A DNA stretch of 64,000 bases from the NCBI GenBank assembly GCA_951640165.1, contig OX621254.1, forward strand, positions 29,548,001 to 29,612,000. The letters run 5' to 3'. The position numbers and the translations under genes were made by a program. The stretch comes from Pseudoips prasinana. Taxonomy: Eukaryota > Arthropoda > Insecta > Lepidoptera > Nolidae. Of the stretch, positions 27,301 to 31,970 are shown piece after piece; within the stretch, counting starts at the first letter, position 1, and each line of letters starts with the position of its first letter. The notes beneath the pieces are model-generated. The model had not been told where the DNA came from and searched no databases. It was given only the letters and a program-made list of their open reading frames with translations.

Positions 27301-30300
27301 CATGCCTAGGCTGTCTTCCAGTTCGTGGTATTTGTGTAGATTCTTCTTCTTATCGTGTCGATGGTAAGAATTAGATTTTATCTTGCCAAAATTGAGCAAC
27401 GCTGATTGCCCCGGCTGAAGCGTCATACAAGTCCTGAAGGGAACAAGAGACTGGACAAGAAGGACAATCAGATAAATGAGCCATACTTTGGGGTGACACG
27501 CCGCACTCGCAGATGTTTTGTGATGTGGTAATGTAACCCCATTTGCACATGTTTTCCTTGGATCTACCAACCGGAGTACGTAGTCTATTAAGAGTCCTCC
27601 AGGTTGGCCATGGCAAATTATATCCCGGAGGTAATTTTTCTTTTGGCGAGACAAACAGAGGAGGAGCAAATTTATCTCGCCATAAGGTTGCCCTCGCTTT
27701 CTGTGCATCGATCGTAGCTGTGGTAGTGGCCAGGAAACTTTTACGACTTTTCAATCGCACAAATACCTATATTATAATAACCTCATAGTGCACCTACCAT
27801 GTTTTCCTCTGCATCACCCCAAGGTTAAGTGGCAGAGAATGCCTTTGGTATTAAGTTCGCCTCTGTATATTGTTGTGGAAAAAGTTTAAAAATATATATA
27901 TATATTTTTTTTATCGCTCGAAATTAGTTGTATGTTTTGGCTACAATGTTTTTCAAAATGTAGTCAAAATTGGCGTAGGAATATGTGTATTAACACGACT
28001 AAATATCTGCCGAAATACACGCATATGGCTAATGTCAGCGCCTTAAATAAAACGGCAGCATTTACACTCTGCCTTCGCTCCGTTTAGCGCTCCCCAATTT
28101 TAAGCAAACCTTTGCCTTTTCAGGTCAAATAATGTGTACAGTTTACACGTAAAATTATCGTGTTCATAATACGGAGTAATTTTCTTTCGCCGTGACCGAG
28201 ATACTAGAAGCTTGGGAACTCGAACAGAATTAAAAAGTTCGCGTGAAACGAACTTAGTTAGACGTAGCGTTGCCAGGCGTCCGGATAAAGCCGGACATAG
28301 GTAGGCTTTTTGATCGTGTGTCCGGCCAAAATAAACGGTGGTAGCATTCAAGCGCGACCTTCGTTATAAACACAAGGTACGCCATAATAATAATATTGAA
28401 TTCGTACCTTAATATAGACATAACCATTCAGACCATATGTATTAAAATATAGCTAAAACTGTAAATTTCGATACTCCTTGACAATAACTTAATACAAGCT
28501 AGCTAAACATTTATTATTATAAAATAAATTTAATAAATGTTTTAACAATCCGTGTACCTAAATATTTATATGTAACTAGAAATAAGTATGTATACTTAAC
28601 TATATTACTACAAACATGTTCTGACTATTTACAAGCGCTTTTTTAAAGCGTGAATAAAAACCTTTTTTTTATTTATAGGTGTCCGGCTTTTGTTGGGCTT
28701 TTTACACGCAGGCCGCCGCTGATTTTACTTAAAATTTTTTGTCATACTATTAATACTGAGACACAAAATCCTCAATATAATATCAATCAATAGGGCTCAA
28801 TAGGGTGTCCGGCCTTTCTACCCAAATGTCCGGTCAAACAGGCTAGTCTGTCTGGCTATTAGGTTTGGCGACCTGGCAACCCTAGTTTGACGTTATGGCG
28901 TGACAGAACGCTGCAGTAGGCGAGAATATAAATTACTTCCCGCGATATAAATTGTTCGCACAATAAGGGGTTCCGTACCATCCGTATTCGTACCGATGTT
29001 AATTTTATGATATATTTTTGTTTTAGGCAACGCATTGGAGATATATTGCCATTATATCACCAACATTTCACCGGGGGCGTTGAATACGAGCCGAGGGAAT
29101 ATCCCTACTCTTTCTTACTTTCTCTCTGTAGAATATATATGAAAAACTACTTTATGTACAGACGTCAGCACATCCAGCTCCCCCAATCTGTCAAATTTCT
29201 TTTATAGATTTACAACTTTATGACATAAGCATAAGGTTTACTTTCAATTGGGGAAACTTGACAGATTGTGGTTAGCTTGATGTGCTGGCGTCTGTATATA
29301 TCTACAAATGAAGATTATTTTAGTAAAAGAAGTGATGATAATAATAATTATAATGTCCTTAAGGCCGAATTTCGACCACGGCTGCGGCTGCCAGTCGCAA
29401 TGGAGATTAGCCAACTGCTCAGGGTACTTTCTATTCTATCACTCTCATGATTCAATGGGACGAGTAGCGACACGACCGGAAAGAGATCAGGTACAGGACC
29501 GACGGCTTTACGTGCTCTCCGAGGCACGGGCGTGTAATACCGCCAACTCCCAGACTTCGAGCTAATACTGAGAAATTTCTTTTACGAAAAAATCCCAAAA
29601 TCAATTTTTGTCCCGACCCGGGATTTGAACCGCGGACCTCTTTATCTACGGTTGAACACGATACCGCTAGACTAACATATACATACATGATATAAAAACT
29701 AGATATAAGCATAACCTTGTGTTTTATTACATACCACCCGTCTCCACAAAATAAGTAACTCTTTTATGAGGCAATGTATAAGATTCCATTCCAAACTTCC
29801 CAATGATACCAGAGAAATGTTTCGGAAGAAGAGTAAAAGAACTATAAAGCCAAATTTTGTAGCAGAACTTACTATAAAACTTCTGATTCTTTTAACTACA
29901 AAACGGCTTGGGATTGAGTCGCTCTAGATTTACATATTTAAATACAATGTAGTTTTATATTAAGAAATACTTAAATATTTAAAAATAGATTTCCTAGTAA
30001 TTTTTCTGGCAGTGTTTTCAGTAGCTGCTACGTCAGGCACTGCACGGTAGAGAAAAAATCGACGAACGGTATAAATTAATTTTTAATTTGAATATCTCCC
30101 AGAGAATAAGCAGTAGCGTCTCTCTGTGTACTATGATGATGGGATATCCCTCCAAATGATGGTCAGGGGCATTACCGGCTAAGTCGCCGAACATCGATTT
30201 CTTAAATGGCGTTCAACTAAATAAAGCCTTTATTTAGTTGAAAAAATTACTTAAATAATCGTTAAATAGGCTTTCATGGCCACATGTGACGTCATAAATG

Positions 30301-31119
30301 GTCCGGAATCGATTGTCAATGTTGAAGCCGATTTAACGATTGATTAAGTCATTTTCAACCTATATTTATTTGAACGCCATTCACGAAAACGAAGTTCAGC
30401 GAATTAGCCGGTAGACGCCCAGAACTTCATTGTGGAAATCTTTTGTGGTGGTCTTTGTGGACGTCATTTGGCTGACGTGATGTTGATGATGAAATGCATA
30501 CTTAAATCTGTTAATTGGACTGTCACACAGATCATCCTAGCCCCAAACTAAGCAAAGCTTGACCTCGCCAATCACTTACGGACCGGTGAGAACATGTAGC
30601 TGTGAGCGCCTCCCCATACTATAGAGGATATAGGCGTCGAGGCGATTACTCACTGAAGCACCTATATACGCGGTCAGTCTATAGATGAGTGATCGTTAAG
30701 TGGACTAAACTCTTAGCGCCTTCGTGCTCCGGAGGGCATGTTAAGCTGGCGGTCCCGGTTGTTGTTCGTGGTTGTCCGGAGGTTTACTGGGCGGCTTGAA
30801 CAACTCGGACACCATGATAACCACTGCCCATACGATAGAGTAAGAACGCGCCACACGTAAAGACTTAATGTTCCTAAGTCGCCAGAACTCTTTAAAGGAG
30901 GATTTTTTATGGGATCAGACCCACCACTATAATTCAGGATTCTCCTGTAAAAACAGGATAAACAATGGCACCCGATGATAAGACACGTACGGATCGTAGA
31001 AGGAAGTGTTTGCAAAGCGTTAATAAAACCATGAATGCTATAAACATCAAACAGTAATCAAAGAACTCACGTTTATTGTCGAGGCGCATCGACTCCGGCG
31101 CATTTTTGACTTGATTCAT
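297..31119 (-). CDS. OSBPL3/6/7-like: Oxysterol-binding protein-related protein, ORP3/6/7 type (ten exons, 3' part outside window)
   Basis: Ten exons join in one continuous reading frame: 31119-31071, 22497-22341, 20412-20283, 19666-19446, 18322-18225, 9610-9521, 7220-7099, 4834-4700, 2373-2292 and 364-297. All introns are GT-AG and every split codon is completed by the next exon, for 1152 nt or 384 codons. About residues 94-186 form a PH domain with the ORP3/6/7 signature: KWPLKGWHK followed by RFFV, a GxLHGSVDVGLSV-type core, the RRRIDIDADEFIYHL strand and an LYRQ end. A Leu/Gln-rich coiled coil and a KKDRRKFGLRKKK basic linker follow, as in that subfamily. Family knowledge: ORPs move sterols or phosphoinositide-linked lipids at membrane contact sites, and the PH domain binds phosphoinositides. 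The catalytic-like ORD (with EQVSHHPP) is not seen and should lie left of base 1. Identity of the subfamily is strong; the outermost exons are less certain. Confidence 0.88.
365..1454. other. ORP intron 9, left part: nothing recognised
   Basis: AT-rich intronic sequence with a poly-T run near 826-840. I see no coding or repeat structure. Confidence 0.5.
1455..1800 (+). pseudogene. Degenerate LINE C-terminal fragment (endonuclease-RT type)
   Basis: The plus-strand frame reads KVTQRAMERAMLGDSLRDRI, then IRRRSKVTDIARRIAKLK, a TGA, QWAGHIARSADGCWGRKVLE and RRWMPLNAG. This is the well-known tail of insect endonuclease-reverse transcriptases. The stop replaces the Trp of the usual KWQWAGH, a single-base change. 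Only this C-terminal piece remains. The minus-strand open frames over it are shadows. Confidence 0.75.
2034..2170. repeat. Palindromic MITE-like hairpin
   Basis: The arm AACGAAGTCTAAAATTAAAC (from 2049) continuing into TGCAGTTGA is mirrored at 2126-2154, and weaker pairing extends out to about 2034 and 2170. A loop of about 50 bases remains. It is likely a small folded transposable element. Confidence 0.6.
2292..2373 (-). CDS. ORP gene exon 9
   Basis: The acceptor is gttgttgcag and the donor gtgagt. The 82-nt GC-rich island in AT-rich surroundings encodes ALSALTAPPSPGGGASSAPN and SAASLPI, a low-complexity Pro/Ser/Gly linker. It starts in phase 0 and ends in phase 1. Confidence 0.78.
2400..2525. 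repeat. Intronic repeat, copy 1 (partner at 7450-7605)
   Basis: Shares GAAAGTTTGCATCATCG-type words and ACAAATGCTTTAAGT with 7450-7605 in the same order and strand. Each copy lies just upstream of an ORP exon. Family unknown. Confidence 0.5.
2643..3393. mobile_element. TA-flanked MITE, about 750 bp, TIR GGGTCTGTTTCACAATGTC
   Basis: Left TA then GGGTCTGTTTCACAATGTCC; the right end is its reverse complement followed by TA. The TIRs match over about 30 bp (ending GATAAAGT) with few differences. There is no transposase frame inside. TA duplication suggests mobilisation by a Tc1/mariner-like source. Confidence 0.7.
3465..3870 (+). pseudogene. LINE C-terminal relic with 3' UTR
   Basis: The frame at 3465-3734 encodes PKLELFRKSCAYMAPLIYN, SLPKGMTDLPYKRFCCALRK and WLIQESFYTTKDF. 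This is the terminal segment of CR1/Jockey-group reverse transcriptases (YNsLP, FxxxLRxWL, FYxxxDF). RT and endonuclease are missing, so it is 5' truncated. An AT-rich 3' UTR follows. Confidence 0.65.
4137..4642 (+). repeat. Dispersed repeat R (GGGTTCCGTA ... CGAGTCCGACTCGCACTTGG)
   Basis: Begins TTTAGGGTTCCGTAG and ends in the GAGTCCGACTCGCACTTGG motif, carrying the CTGTC(C)-rich and ACAGCCACTTTTCCCGAAAC segments also seen at 31367-31970. The family is common in Lepidoptera; I do not name it. Confidence 0.7.
4700..4834 (-). CDS. ORP gene exon 8 (basic linker)
   Basis: The acceptor is ctatgtgcag and the donor gtaaca. Exactly 45 codons, phase 0 at both ends, encode SPNVKKDRRKFGLRKKK followed by a Ser/Pro-rich tail. 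The KKDRR basic cluster at this place is a feature of the ORP3/6/7 linker. Confidence 0.82.
4985..5400 (+). pseudogene. 3' fragment of an RNase-H LINE (zinc knuckle and 3' UTR)
   Basis: An open frame from about 5003 to 5316 encodes LTGRCRLRKHLSTVGI, then CRECRFCNNADETPLHLLCH with a C-x2-C...H...C knuckle, and EPLMHKRNTVLGQHFL. This is the C-terminal domain that follows RNase H in such LINEs. Its 3' UTR word ACTGGAAATAGCCGCCACCA recurs at about 56153, tying it to the RNase-H LINE at 56-57 kb. Upstream domains are absent. Confidence 0.7.
5412..5605 (+). mobile_element. SINE family A (tRNA-like head)
   Basis: The head carries an A-box-like TGGCGCAGCGG and a B-box-like AGATTCGAGACCC, then the body TTTGTGTGACC...GTCTGGATGTAATT, then ACCCCGCGACACAGGGATT. 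Other copies: 21172-21372 and 23906-24056 (minus), and a tail at 62585-62720. Not a tRNA gene: no cloverleaf or acceptor stem. Confidence 0.75.
5606..6243. other. ORP intron 7 part: nothing recognised
   Basis: AT-rich single-copy-looking sequence without clear structure. Confidence 0.4.
6244..6556 (-). mobile_element. Non-autonomous Helitron (Lep1-like)
   Basis: On the minus strand it runs TCTACACATATAATAAAATC ... CGCGGGTGAAACCGCGGGGC ACAGCTAG, with flanking A and T. The TC start, the GC hairpin about 10 nt before a CTAG end and the A|T target are Helitron hallmarks. It has no Rep/helicase coding. Related copies: 36159, 50220, 55080 and 57138. Confidence 0.8.
7099..7220 (-). CDS. ORP gene exon 7 (coiled coil)
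   Basis: The acceptor is tatcttcag and the donor gtaagt. The coding frame gives ENASRELGQAQLSVQQL then QRLLDALELQQQL, a heptad-like Leu/Gln coiled coil matching the segment between PH and ORD in related ORPs. The longest open frame here is a different one and is a shadow. It ends in phase 0. Confidence 0.83.
7450..7605. repeat. Intronic repeat, copy 2
   Basis: Partner of 2400-2525; shares GAAAGTTTGCATCA, CATCATCGT and ACAAATGCTTTAAGT with it. Confidence 0.5.
7606..9134. other. ORP intron 6, mostly unrecognised
   Basis: AT-rich intron. A short GTCAAAGTCAATTATCATTT-type repeat fragment lies near 7845-7930. Small open frames at 8847-9140 have no support. Confidence 0.4.
9135..9330 (+). repeat. 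LINE 3' UTR fragment (CACTTACCATCAGG motif)
   Basis: AATAAGGTTGCCAGAGCTCA through CGCACCCGCGACTCCTCTA to TTATCACTTACCATCAGGCA and CTCGTTTGTCGCC. The same unit, inverted, closes the RNase-H LINE at 55970-56150, so this is probably its 3' UTR after severe 5' truncation. Confidence 0.65.
9521..9610 (-). CDS. ORP gene exon 6
   Basis: A strong pyrimidine tract ends gtccatag at 9611, and the donor is gtatgt. The 90-nt exon encodes LLSPTVPLRGPQAGF and GGRLASWII. A short Trp-containing segment just before the coiled coil is typical of ORP3/6/7. A closer acceptor (gttaag) was rejected because it puts a stop in frame. Confidence 0.83.
9905..10040. repeat. Dispersed repeat fragment (AGAAAGAATAACGGGGTAAC)
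   Basis: Contains CCATATCATCCCGTAGGTGT and CGTAAAAGGCGACTAAGG. The same words occur at 26815-26890 and, inverted, at 59160-59240. Origin not identified. Confidence 0.5.
10055..10429 (-). mobile_element. Remnant Helitron interrupted by a second Helitron
   Basis: Outer element on the minus strand: its body at 10055-10196 (CGAAAGAGTAACAAACATC, CTCACAAACTTACGCA) resumes at 10411 with TTTATAATATTAGTAGGA. The gap is exactly the inner element 10197-10410. The 3' hairpin end of the outer copy is lost or diverged. Confidence 0.65.
10197..10410 (+). mobile_element. Non-autonomous Helitron nested in a Helitron
   Basis: Starts TCCTACTAATATTATAAATG, ends GGGGCACAGCTAG with a GCGGG/CAGCG hairpin before it, and sits between A (10196) and T (10411) of the older element. 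Confidence 0.78.
10630..10925 (+). mobile_element. SINE family B (tRNA-like head)
   Basis: Head CACCGTAGCCTAGTTGGTAG with a B-box-like GGGTTCGAATCGC; body GCAAATATTTGTGTGATGAG, an AGTATTTATCTATGTATATA internal tandem, and tail GGGGCTAGGATGATCTGTGT. A second near-full copy is at 58729-58985; tails lie at 22872-22975 and 30521-30560. Confidence 0.78.
11183..11396. mobile_element. MITE, TIR TACAGTCAACAGCAAAAGTA, copy 1
   Basis: Ends TACAGTCAACAGCAAAAGTA and its reverse complement, with terminal TA at both sides; TIR about 30 bp including GATGATCAAA. It is 214 bp. An inverted copy lies at 47378-47593. Confidence 0.82.
11700..11945 (+). repeat. Dispersed repeat Q (TATGGGCAGTGATTACCCTG)
   Basis: Order of words TATGGGCAGTGATTACCCTG, TGCCAGAGTGTTCAA, GGACCGAAGCACGGGATG and GATGGGTAACCATTTAGTC. 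Relatives at 34495-34745, 59820-60025 and (inverted) 30700-30850. Confidence 0.6.
12058..12210. mobile_element. Palindromic MITE with TTAA at both ends
   Basis: TTAA then GGCACTAGAAAATCAACT, mirrored by AGTTGATTTTCTAGCGCC then TTAA; inner arms AAGTGCATATGTACTTGAA and TTCAAGCATATATGCACT also pair. TTAA is the piggyBac target, but the TIR is not piggyBac-like, so the superfamily is open. Confidence 0.6.
12211..12570. repeat. GC-rich repeat fragment ending AACCTAACCTAACC
   Basis: GC-rich block with CCGCCCTGGGGAAGGCGGAG and several long open frames on both strands (145, 89 and 84 aa) that look like composition artefacts. It follows directly on the palindromic MITE. It resembles LINE untranslated sequence, which I cannot prove. 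Confidence 0.4.
12571..13249. other. ORP intron 5 part: nothing recognised
   Basis: AT-rich sequence with a short AATATAATATAATA run near 12800. Confidence 0.4.
13250..13870 (+). mobile_element. SINE family C, split by a hAT-type MITE
   Basis: The left part is CTGGCCTGATGGTCAAAAGG ...CTAAGCCAGAAG. The right part resumes GCCAGAAGCCATGGGTTTGT GGTTCGAACGG and ACAAATATTTGTGTGATTAT, then TGTCTGGGTTTAATTT. The break is exactly the element at 13303-13762. Other family C copies: 33240, 37390, 50112 and 63000 (plus), 26530 and 50555 (minus). Confidence 0.75.
13303..13762. mobile_element. hAT-type MITE with 8-bp duplication GCCAGAAG
   Basis: TIRs TAGAGATGTAAAATGACT and its partner TAGAGTTGAAAATGACT (reverse complement at the right end); the target GCCAGAAG is repeated at 13295-13302 and 13763-13770. 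The 460-bp inside is full of TGACC/TGACT words and has no transposase. The 8-bp duplication and TAGxGxTG terminus fit hAT. Confidence 0.85.
13960..14170 (+). repeat. Retroposon family GR, truncated copy
   Basis: Shares TAGACAGAACCATTCA, TGTATACTTAACTAT and ACAAGCGCTTTTTTAAAGTC with the copies at 28327-28678, 36903-37275 and 54170-54525. Confidence 0.6.
14171..14448 (-). other. Putative 3' UTR of the large exon
   Basis: Lies between the stop of the long open exon and the GR repeat. A minus-strand AATAAA at about 14216 is the first polyadenylation signal after the stop. Confidence 0.4.
14449..17798 (-). CDS. Large open terminal exon in ORP intron 5, unknown protein of about 1,050-1,115 aa
   Basis: The frame is open from 17844 to the TAG at 14449, with no ATG until 17601. 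The 65 codons upstream of that ATG are open and follow a pyrimidine-rich acceptor (ttccttctttcctaaag, exon from 17798). So either translation starts at 17601 (1,050 residues) or the exon is spliced to an upstream one. The ORP exon 5 donor at 18225, only 426 bp away on the same strand, leaves the right phase. The protein is rich in Lys, Ser, Asn and Thr, mostly disordered in appearance, with a helical-looking block around residues 195-260 (counting from a TTG codon at 17658) and another near 785-825. Four Gln-Thr-Glu motifs occur: VQTE at 470 and 906, TQTE near 918 and SQTE near 1003; TQT-type motifs are known dynein light chain LC8 ligands. I recognise no domain and no function. Confidence 0.75.
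18225..18322 (-). CDS. ORP gene exon 5 (post-PH linker)
   Basis: The acceptor is tatacttcag and the donor gtaagt. It encodes LYRQHLLTFGARESVPKI and an acidic linker ending LPPTDTSS; LYRQ is the conserved PH exit of this subfamily. It ends in phase 1. Two downstream acceptors accept that phase: exon 6 at 9610 and the large exon at 17798. Confidence 0.88.
18323..19445. other. ORP intron 4: nothing clear
   Basis: Only a faint CACTTACCATCAAGTGGGCA relic near 18570-18610 recalls the LINE 3' UTR at 9135. Confidence 0.4.
19446..19666 (-). CDS. ORP gene exon 4 (PH domain core)
   Basis: The acceptor is tttttccag and the donor gtaagc. The exon opens RFFVVDGGILVYARSP and runs through GRLHGSVDVGLSV and IDIDADEFIYHL to the closing helix with WLNVLKTH. 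These are the central strands and C-terminal helix of a PH domain. Length 221 nt, ending two bases into an Arg codon completed by exon 5. Confidence 0.92.
20283..20412 (-). CDS. ORP gene exon 3 (start of PH domain)
   Basis: The acceptor is tttgtcacag and the donor gtttgt. The 130-nt exon encodes SEWEVLEGLKDGQRFEKRP, then FNGYLHKKRKWPLKGWHK, the first PH strands. The WPLKGWHK motif immediately before RFF is diagnostic for the ORP3/6/7 PH domain. It ends in phase 0. Confidence 0.9.
20413..21171. other. ORP intron 2 part: nothing recognised
   Basis: No repeat or exon that I can support; the open frame at 20770-21000 has no support. Confidence 0.4.
21172..21372 (-). mobile_element. SINE family A, near full length
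   Basis: Inverse of the copy at 5412: ATCCCTGTGTCGCGGGGTAC at the left, GAGGCGACTGTCTCAGCCGC and TGCGCCACACGTGC at the right (tRNA-like head on the minus strand). Confidence 0.75.
21535..21673. mobile_element. MITE family P, TIR TACAGACGCCAGCACATC, copy 1
   Basis: Almost wholly palindromic 139-bp element: TACAGACGCCAGCACATC, AGCTACCCCAATC and GTCAAATTTC appear at both ends inverted. TA at both termini. Copies at 24057, 29157 and a half copy at 57830. Confidence 0.85.
21890..22240 (+). mobile_element. SINE family D (tRNA-like head)
   Basis: Head with GGGTTCAAATCCCGGGTCG, then TGATTTTGGGACTTTTCTG, GAAGTCTGGGAGTTGGCAG, GCCTCGGAGAGCACG, CCTCTTTCCGGTCGTG and CAGATGGCTAATCT. Copies at 29350-29690 (minus) and 52205-52500 (plus). 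Confidence 0.75.
22341..22497 (-). CDS. ORP gene exon 2
   Basis: The acceptor is ttttgtag and the donor gtaaat. The exon is 157 nt, GC-rich, and encodes an Arg/Ala/Pro-rich disordered stretch containing SDSDCSGETASLSADSGD. It begins with the last two bases of a codon and ends two bases into one, fitting exons 1 and 3. The acidic/serine segment precedes the PH domain as in other ORP3/6/7 proteins. Confidence 0.75.
22560..22871. repeat. Degenerate repeat, LINE-like
   Basis: Blocks such as GGGAATACCTACTAGAGAAC, GCGATCGCCAACCCGTCTGC and CAAGCGGCGATTCCCTC are typical of lepidopteran LINE untranslated sequence. No reading frame supports coding. Confidence 0.4.
22872..22975 (-). mobile_element. SINE family B, 3' tail
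   Basis: GTCACACAGATCATCCTAGC, AAGCAAAGCTTGTACTATGG and the CGACGATATACATAC block are the inverted tail of family B. Confidence 0.65.
22976..23225. repeat. GC-rich repeat-like fragment, unclassified
   Basis: AGACCAGACGGGAGCCCCGT, GAGGTTCGGCAAAAGCCGGT and CGCGCCGGTCGCCCGGCGC form a GC-rich block without a supported frame. Confidence 0.35.
23226..23462 (+). repeat. Dispersed repeat R, short variant
   Basis: TTAGGGTTCCGTACCCAAAG through CTGTCTGTCCGTCTGTCAG to GAGTGCGACTCGCACTTAGC. A minus-strand relative lies at 24830-25095. Confidence 0.65.
23906..24056 (-). mobile_element. SINE family A, truncated by MITE P
   Basis: Tail and B-box region (GGAATCGAACCCGGGATACG) are present; the head breaks off at CGACTGTCTTCGCC against the MITE starting at 24057. 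Confidence 0.65.
24057..24192. mobile_element. MITE family P, copy 2
   Basis: TACAGACGCCAGTACATC ... GATGTGGCGTCTGTA with the family's AGCTACCCCAATC words; terminal TA on both sides. Confidence 0.8.
24193..24829. other. ORP intron 1 part: nothing recognised
   Basis: AT-rich with small unsupported frames. Confidence 0.35.
24830..25095 (-). repeat. Dispersed repeat R, short variant
   Basis: ACCGGCCAAGTGCGAGTCGG at the left, GACAGACAGACAGACAGCG and GTCCCGTTTTACCCTTTGGG at the right, the inverse of 23226-23462. Confidence 0.65.
25289..25685. mobile_element. MITE, TIR ACATGTAACTTAATTAACGC, copy 1
   Basis: Ends ACATGTAACTTAATTAACGC and GCGTTAATTACGTTACATGT (19/20 complementary, after allowing an extra short AATTACGTT unit). 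Body matches 51262-51660. Confidence 0.75.
26001..26255 (-). mobile_element. Non-autonomous Helitron, divergent family
   Basis: CTAGCTGTGCCCGCGACTTC GTCCGCG at the left (3' end on minus, hairpin CGCGGACG/CGTCCGCG type), A flank before it, body with CAAAATCGGTCCACCCATTT. The 5' end is unclear. Confidence 0.6.
26530..26770 (-). mobile_element. SINE family C
   Basis: CATCTCATCCCAAACTAAGC, CACCAGATAACTGATATAC, ACAGACTCAGGACAAACAG, TCCTGGGCGGGAATCGAATC: inverted tail, body and B-box. Confidence 0.65.
26771..27370. other. ORP intron 1 part: short repeat fragment only
   Basis: At 26815-26890 lies AGAAAGAATAACACCCC and CCATCCCGTGGGTGT, related to 9905-10040. Near 27010 is the palindrome-like GCAGCGCGCCGCCGCGCTGC. 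Nothing else recognised. Confidence 0.4.
27371..27760 (-). pseudogene. LINE C-terminal fragment (Cys/His domain)
   Basis: The frame encodes WRTLNRLRTPVGRSKENM, KWGYITTSQNICECG, MAHLSDCPSCPVSC and AGAISVAQFWQDKI, the Cys/His-rich C-terminal segment after the RT in Jockey-group LINEs (TLNRLRT, KWG, CxCG, HLxxCPxC). The RT itself is absent. A Met-starting frame overlapping to 27208 is out of frame and not supported. Confidence 0.65.
27785..27875 (+). repeat. 3' UTR scrap of the LINE family at 42.2-46.9 kb
   Basis: GTGCACCTACCATGTTTTC, TCTGCATCACCCCAAGGTTA and CAGAGAATGCCTTTGG match the inverted 3' UTR at 42300-42380. A further scrap is at 50845-50960. Confidence 0.65.
28265..28884. mobile_element. 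hAT-type element carrying a GR insertion
   Basis: TIRs TAGCGTTGCCAGGCGTCC and TAGGGTTGCCAGGTCGCC (right end inverted) with 8-bp flanks GTTAGACG and GTTTGACG (7/8). The inside contains TGTCCGGC words and no transposase once the GR insert 28327-28678 is removed. Confidence 0.7.
28327..28678 (+). mobile_element. Retroposon family GR with 9-bp duplication GTGTCCGGC
   Basis: GTGTCCGGC stands at 28318-28326 and again at 28679-28687. The 352-bp insert starts AAAATAAACGGTGGTAGCAT and ends GTGAATAAAAACC then a T-rich tail. This defines the family's full insert here; it may be a SINE or a LINE 3' end. Confidence 0.75.
29157..29296. mobile_element. MITE family P, copy 3
   Basis: TACAGACGTCAGCACATC ... 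GATGTGCTGGCGTCTGTA, 140 bp, TA ends. Confidence 0.82.
29350..29690 (-). mobile_element. SINE family D
   Basis: Inverse of 21890: CGGAAAGAGATCAGGTACAG, GAGGCACGGGCGTGTAATAC, CGACCCGGGATTTGAACCGC, with the tRNA-like head at the right. Confidence 0.7.
30175..30422. mobile_element. Palindromic MITE family M, complete copy
   Basis: Ends ACCGGCTAAGTCGCCGAACA and its diverged inverse; ATTTAAATGGCGTTCAA-type and GACTTAATCAATCGTTAAAT-type words occur at both sides inverted. About 248 bp, nearly all stem. Other copies: 54150-54760 and half at 60410-60520. Confidence 0.7.
30521..30860 (-). repeat. SINE B tail joined to repeat Q fragments
   Basis: GTCACACAGATCATCCTAGC ends at about 30560; then CGCCAATCACTTACGGACCG and ACCACTGCCCATACGATAGA, the inverted Q motif. 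Confidence 0.5.
31071..31119 (-). CDS. ORP gene exon 1 (start codon)
   Basis: ATG at 31119 opens MNQVKNAPESMRLDNK, and the exon ends aaac|gtgagt in phase 1, which matches the two bases opening exon 2. The frame stays open upstream (LLNACSGED precedes the Met, and an upstream Met codon lies at 31182), so this could be a longer first exon or one spliced to another leader. The start is therefore provisional. Confidence 0.6.
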
Positions 31120-31366
31120 GTCTTCGCCGCTACACGCATTCAGCAGCAACCATCTTAGTAAGGCTGGAACAATATAATTCACTATTATTCATTGAAATAG
31201 AAAGGAAATAGGTGAAGAAAGAGATAATTGTATAATAACCGGCTTTTTACAATTAACTTCTAAGTTTGCGGTAGAAACTGTCTGGTTCGCTTACGATTTC
31301 GTCACGTAAGGGAATAACTGAAAAAGCTATGCCCTTTCTATGCGATTTCTCCCTTCCTCTCCCTTT

Positions 31367-31970
31367 TTAGGGTTCCGTAGCCAAATGGCAATAAACGGAA
31401 CCCTTATATATTCGTCATGTCTGTCTGTCTGTCTGTCCGTCCGTCCGTATGTCACAGCCACTTTTTTCCGAAACTATAAGAGCTGTACTGTTGAAACTTG
31501 GTAAGTAGATGTATTGTGTGAACTGCATTAAGATTTTCACACAAAAATAGAAGCATAATAATAATTTTGGGGGTTCCTCATACATAGAACTGAAACTCAA
31601 CAATTTTTTTTTCGTCGTACCCATACATGTGGCGTATCTATGGATAGGTCTTCAAAAATGATATTGAGGTTTCTAATATAATTTTTTTCTAAACTGAATA
31701 GTTTGCGCGAGAGACACCTCCAAACTGGAAAAATGAGTGTCCCCCCCTGTAACTTCTAAAATAAGAGAATGATAAAACTTAAAAAAATATATGATATACA
31801 TTATCATGTAAACTAACAACGAAAATTGGTTTGAACGAGATCTAGTTAGTAGTTTTTTTTTAATGCGTCAGAAATCGTAAACCACAATTTACCGTTCATT
31901 TAATCAAATGAAATACTTGCTGCTGCGGAACCCTTCATGGGCGAGTCCGACTCGCACTTGGCCGGTTTTT
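31367..31970 (+). repeat. Dispersed repeat R, long variant
   Basis: TTTAGGGTTCCGTAGCCAAA ... GAGTCCGACTCGCACTTGGC, about 600 bp, colinear with 4137-4642, including a CTGTCTGTCTGTCTGTCCG run. Confidence 0.7.
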
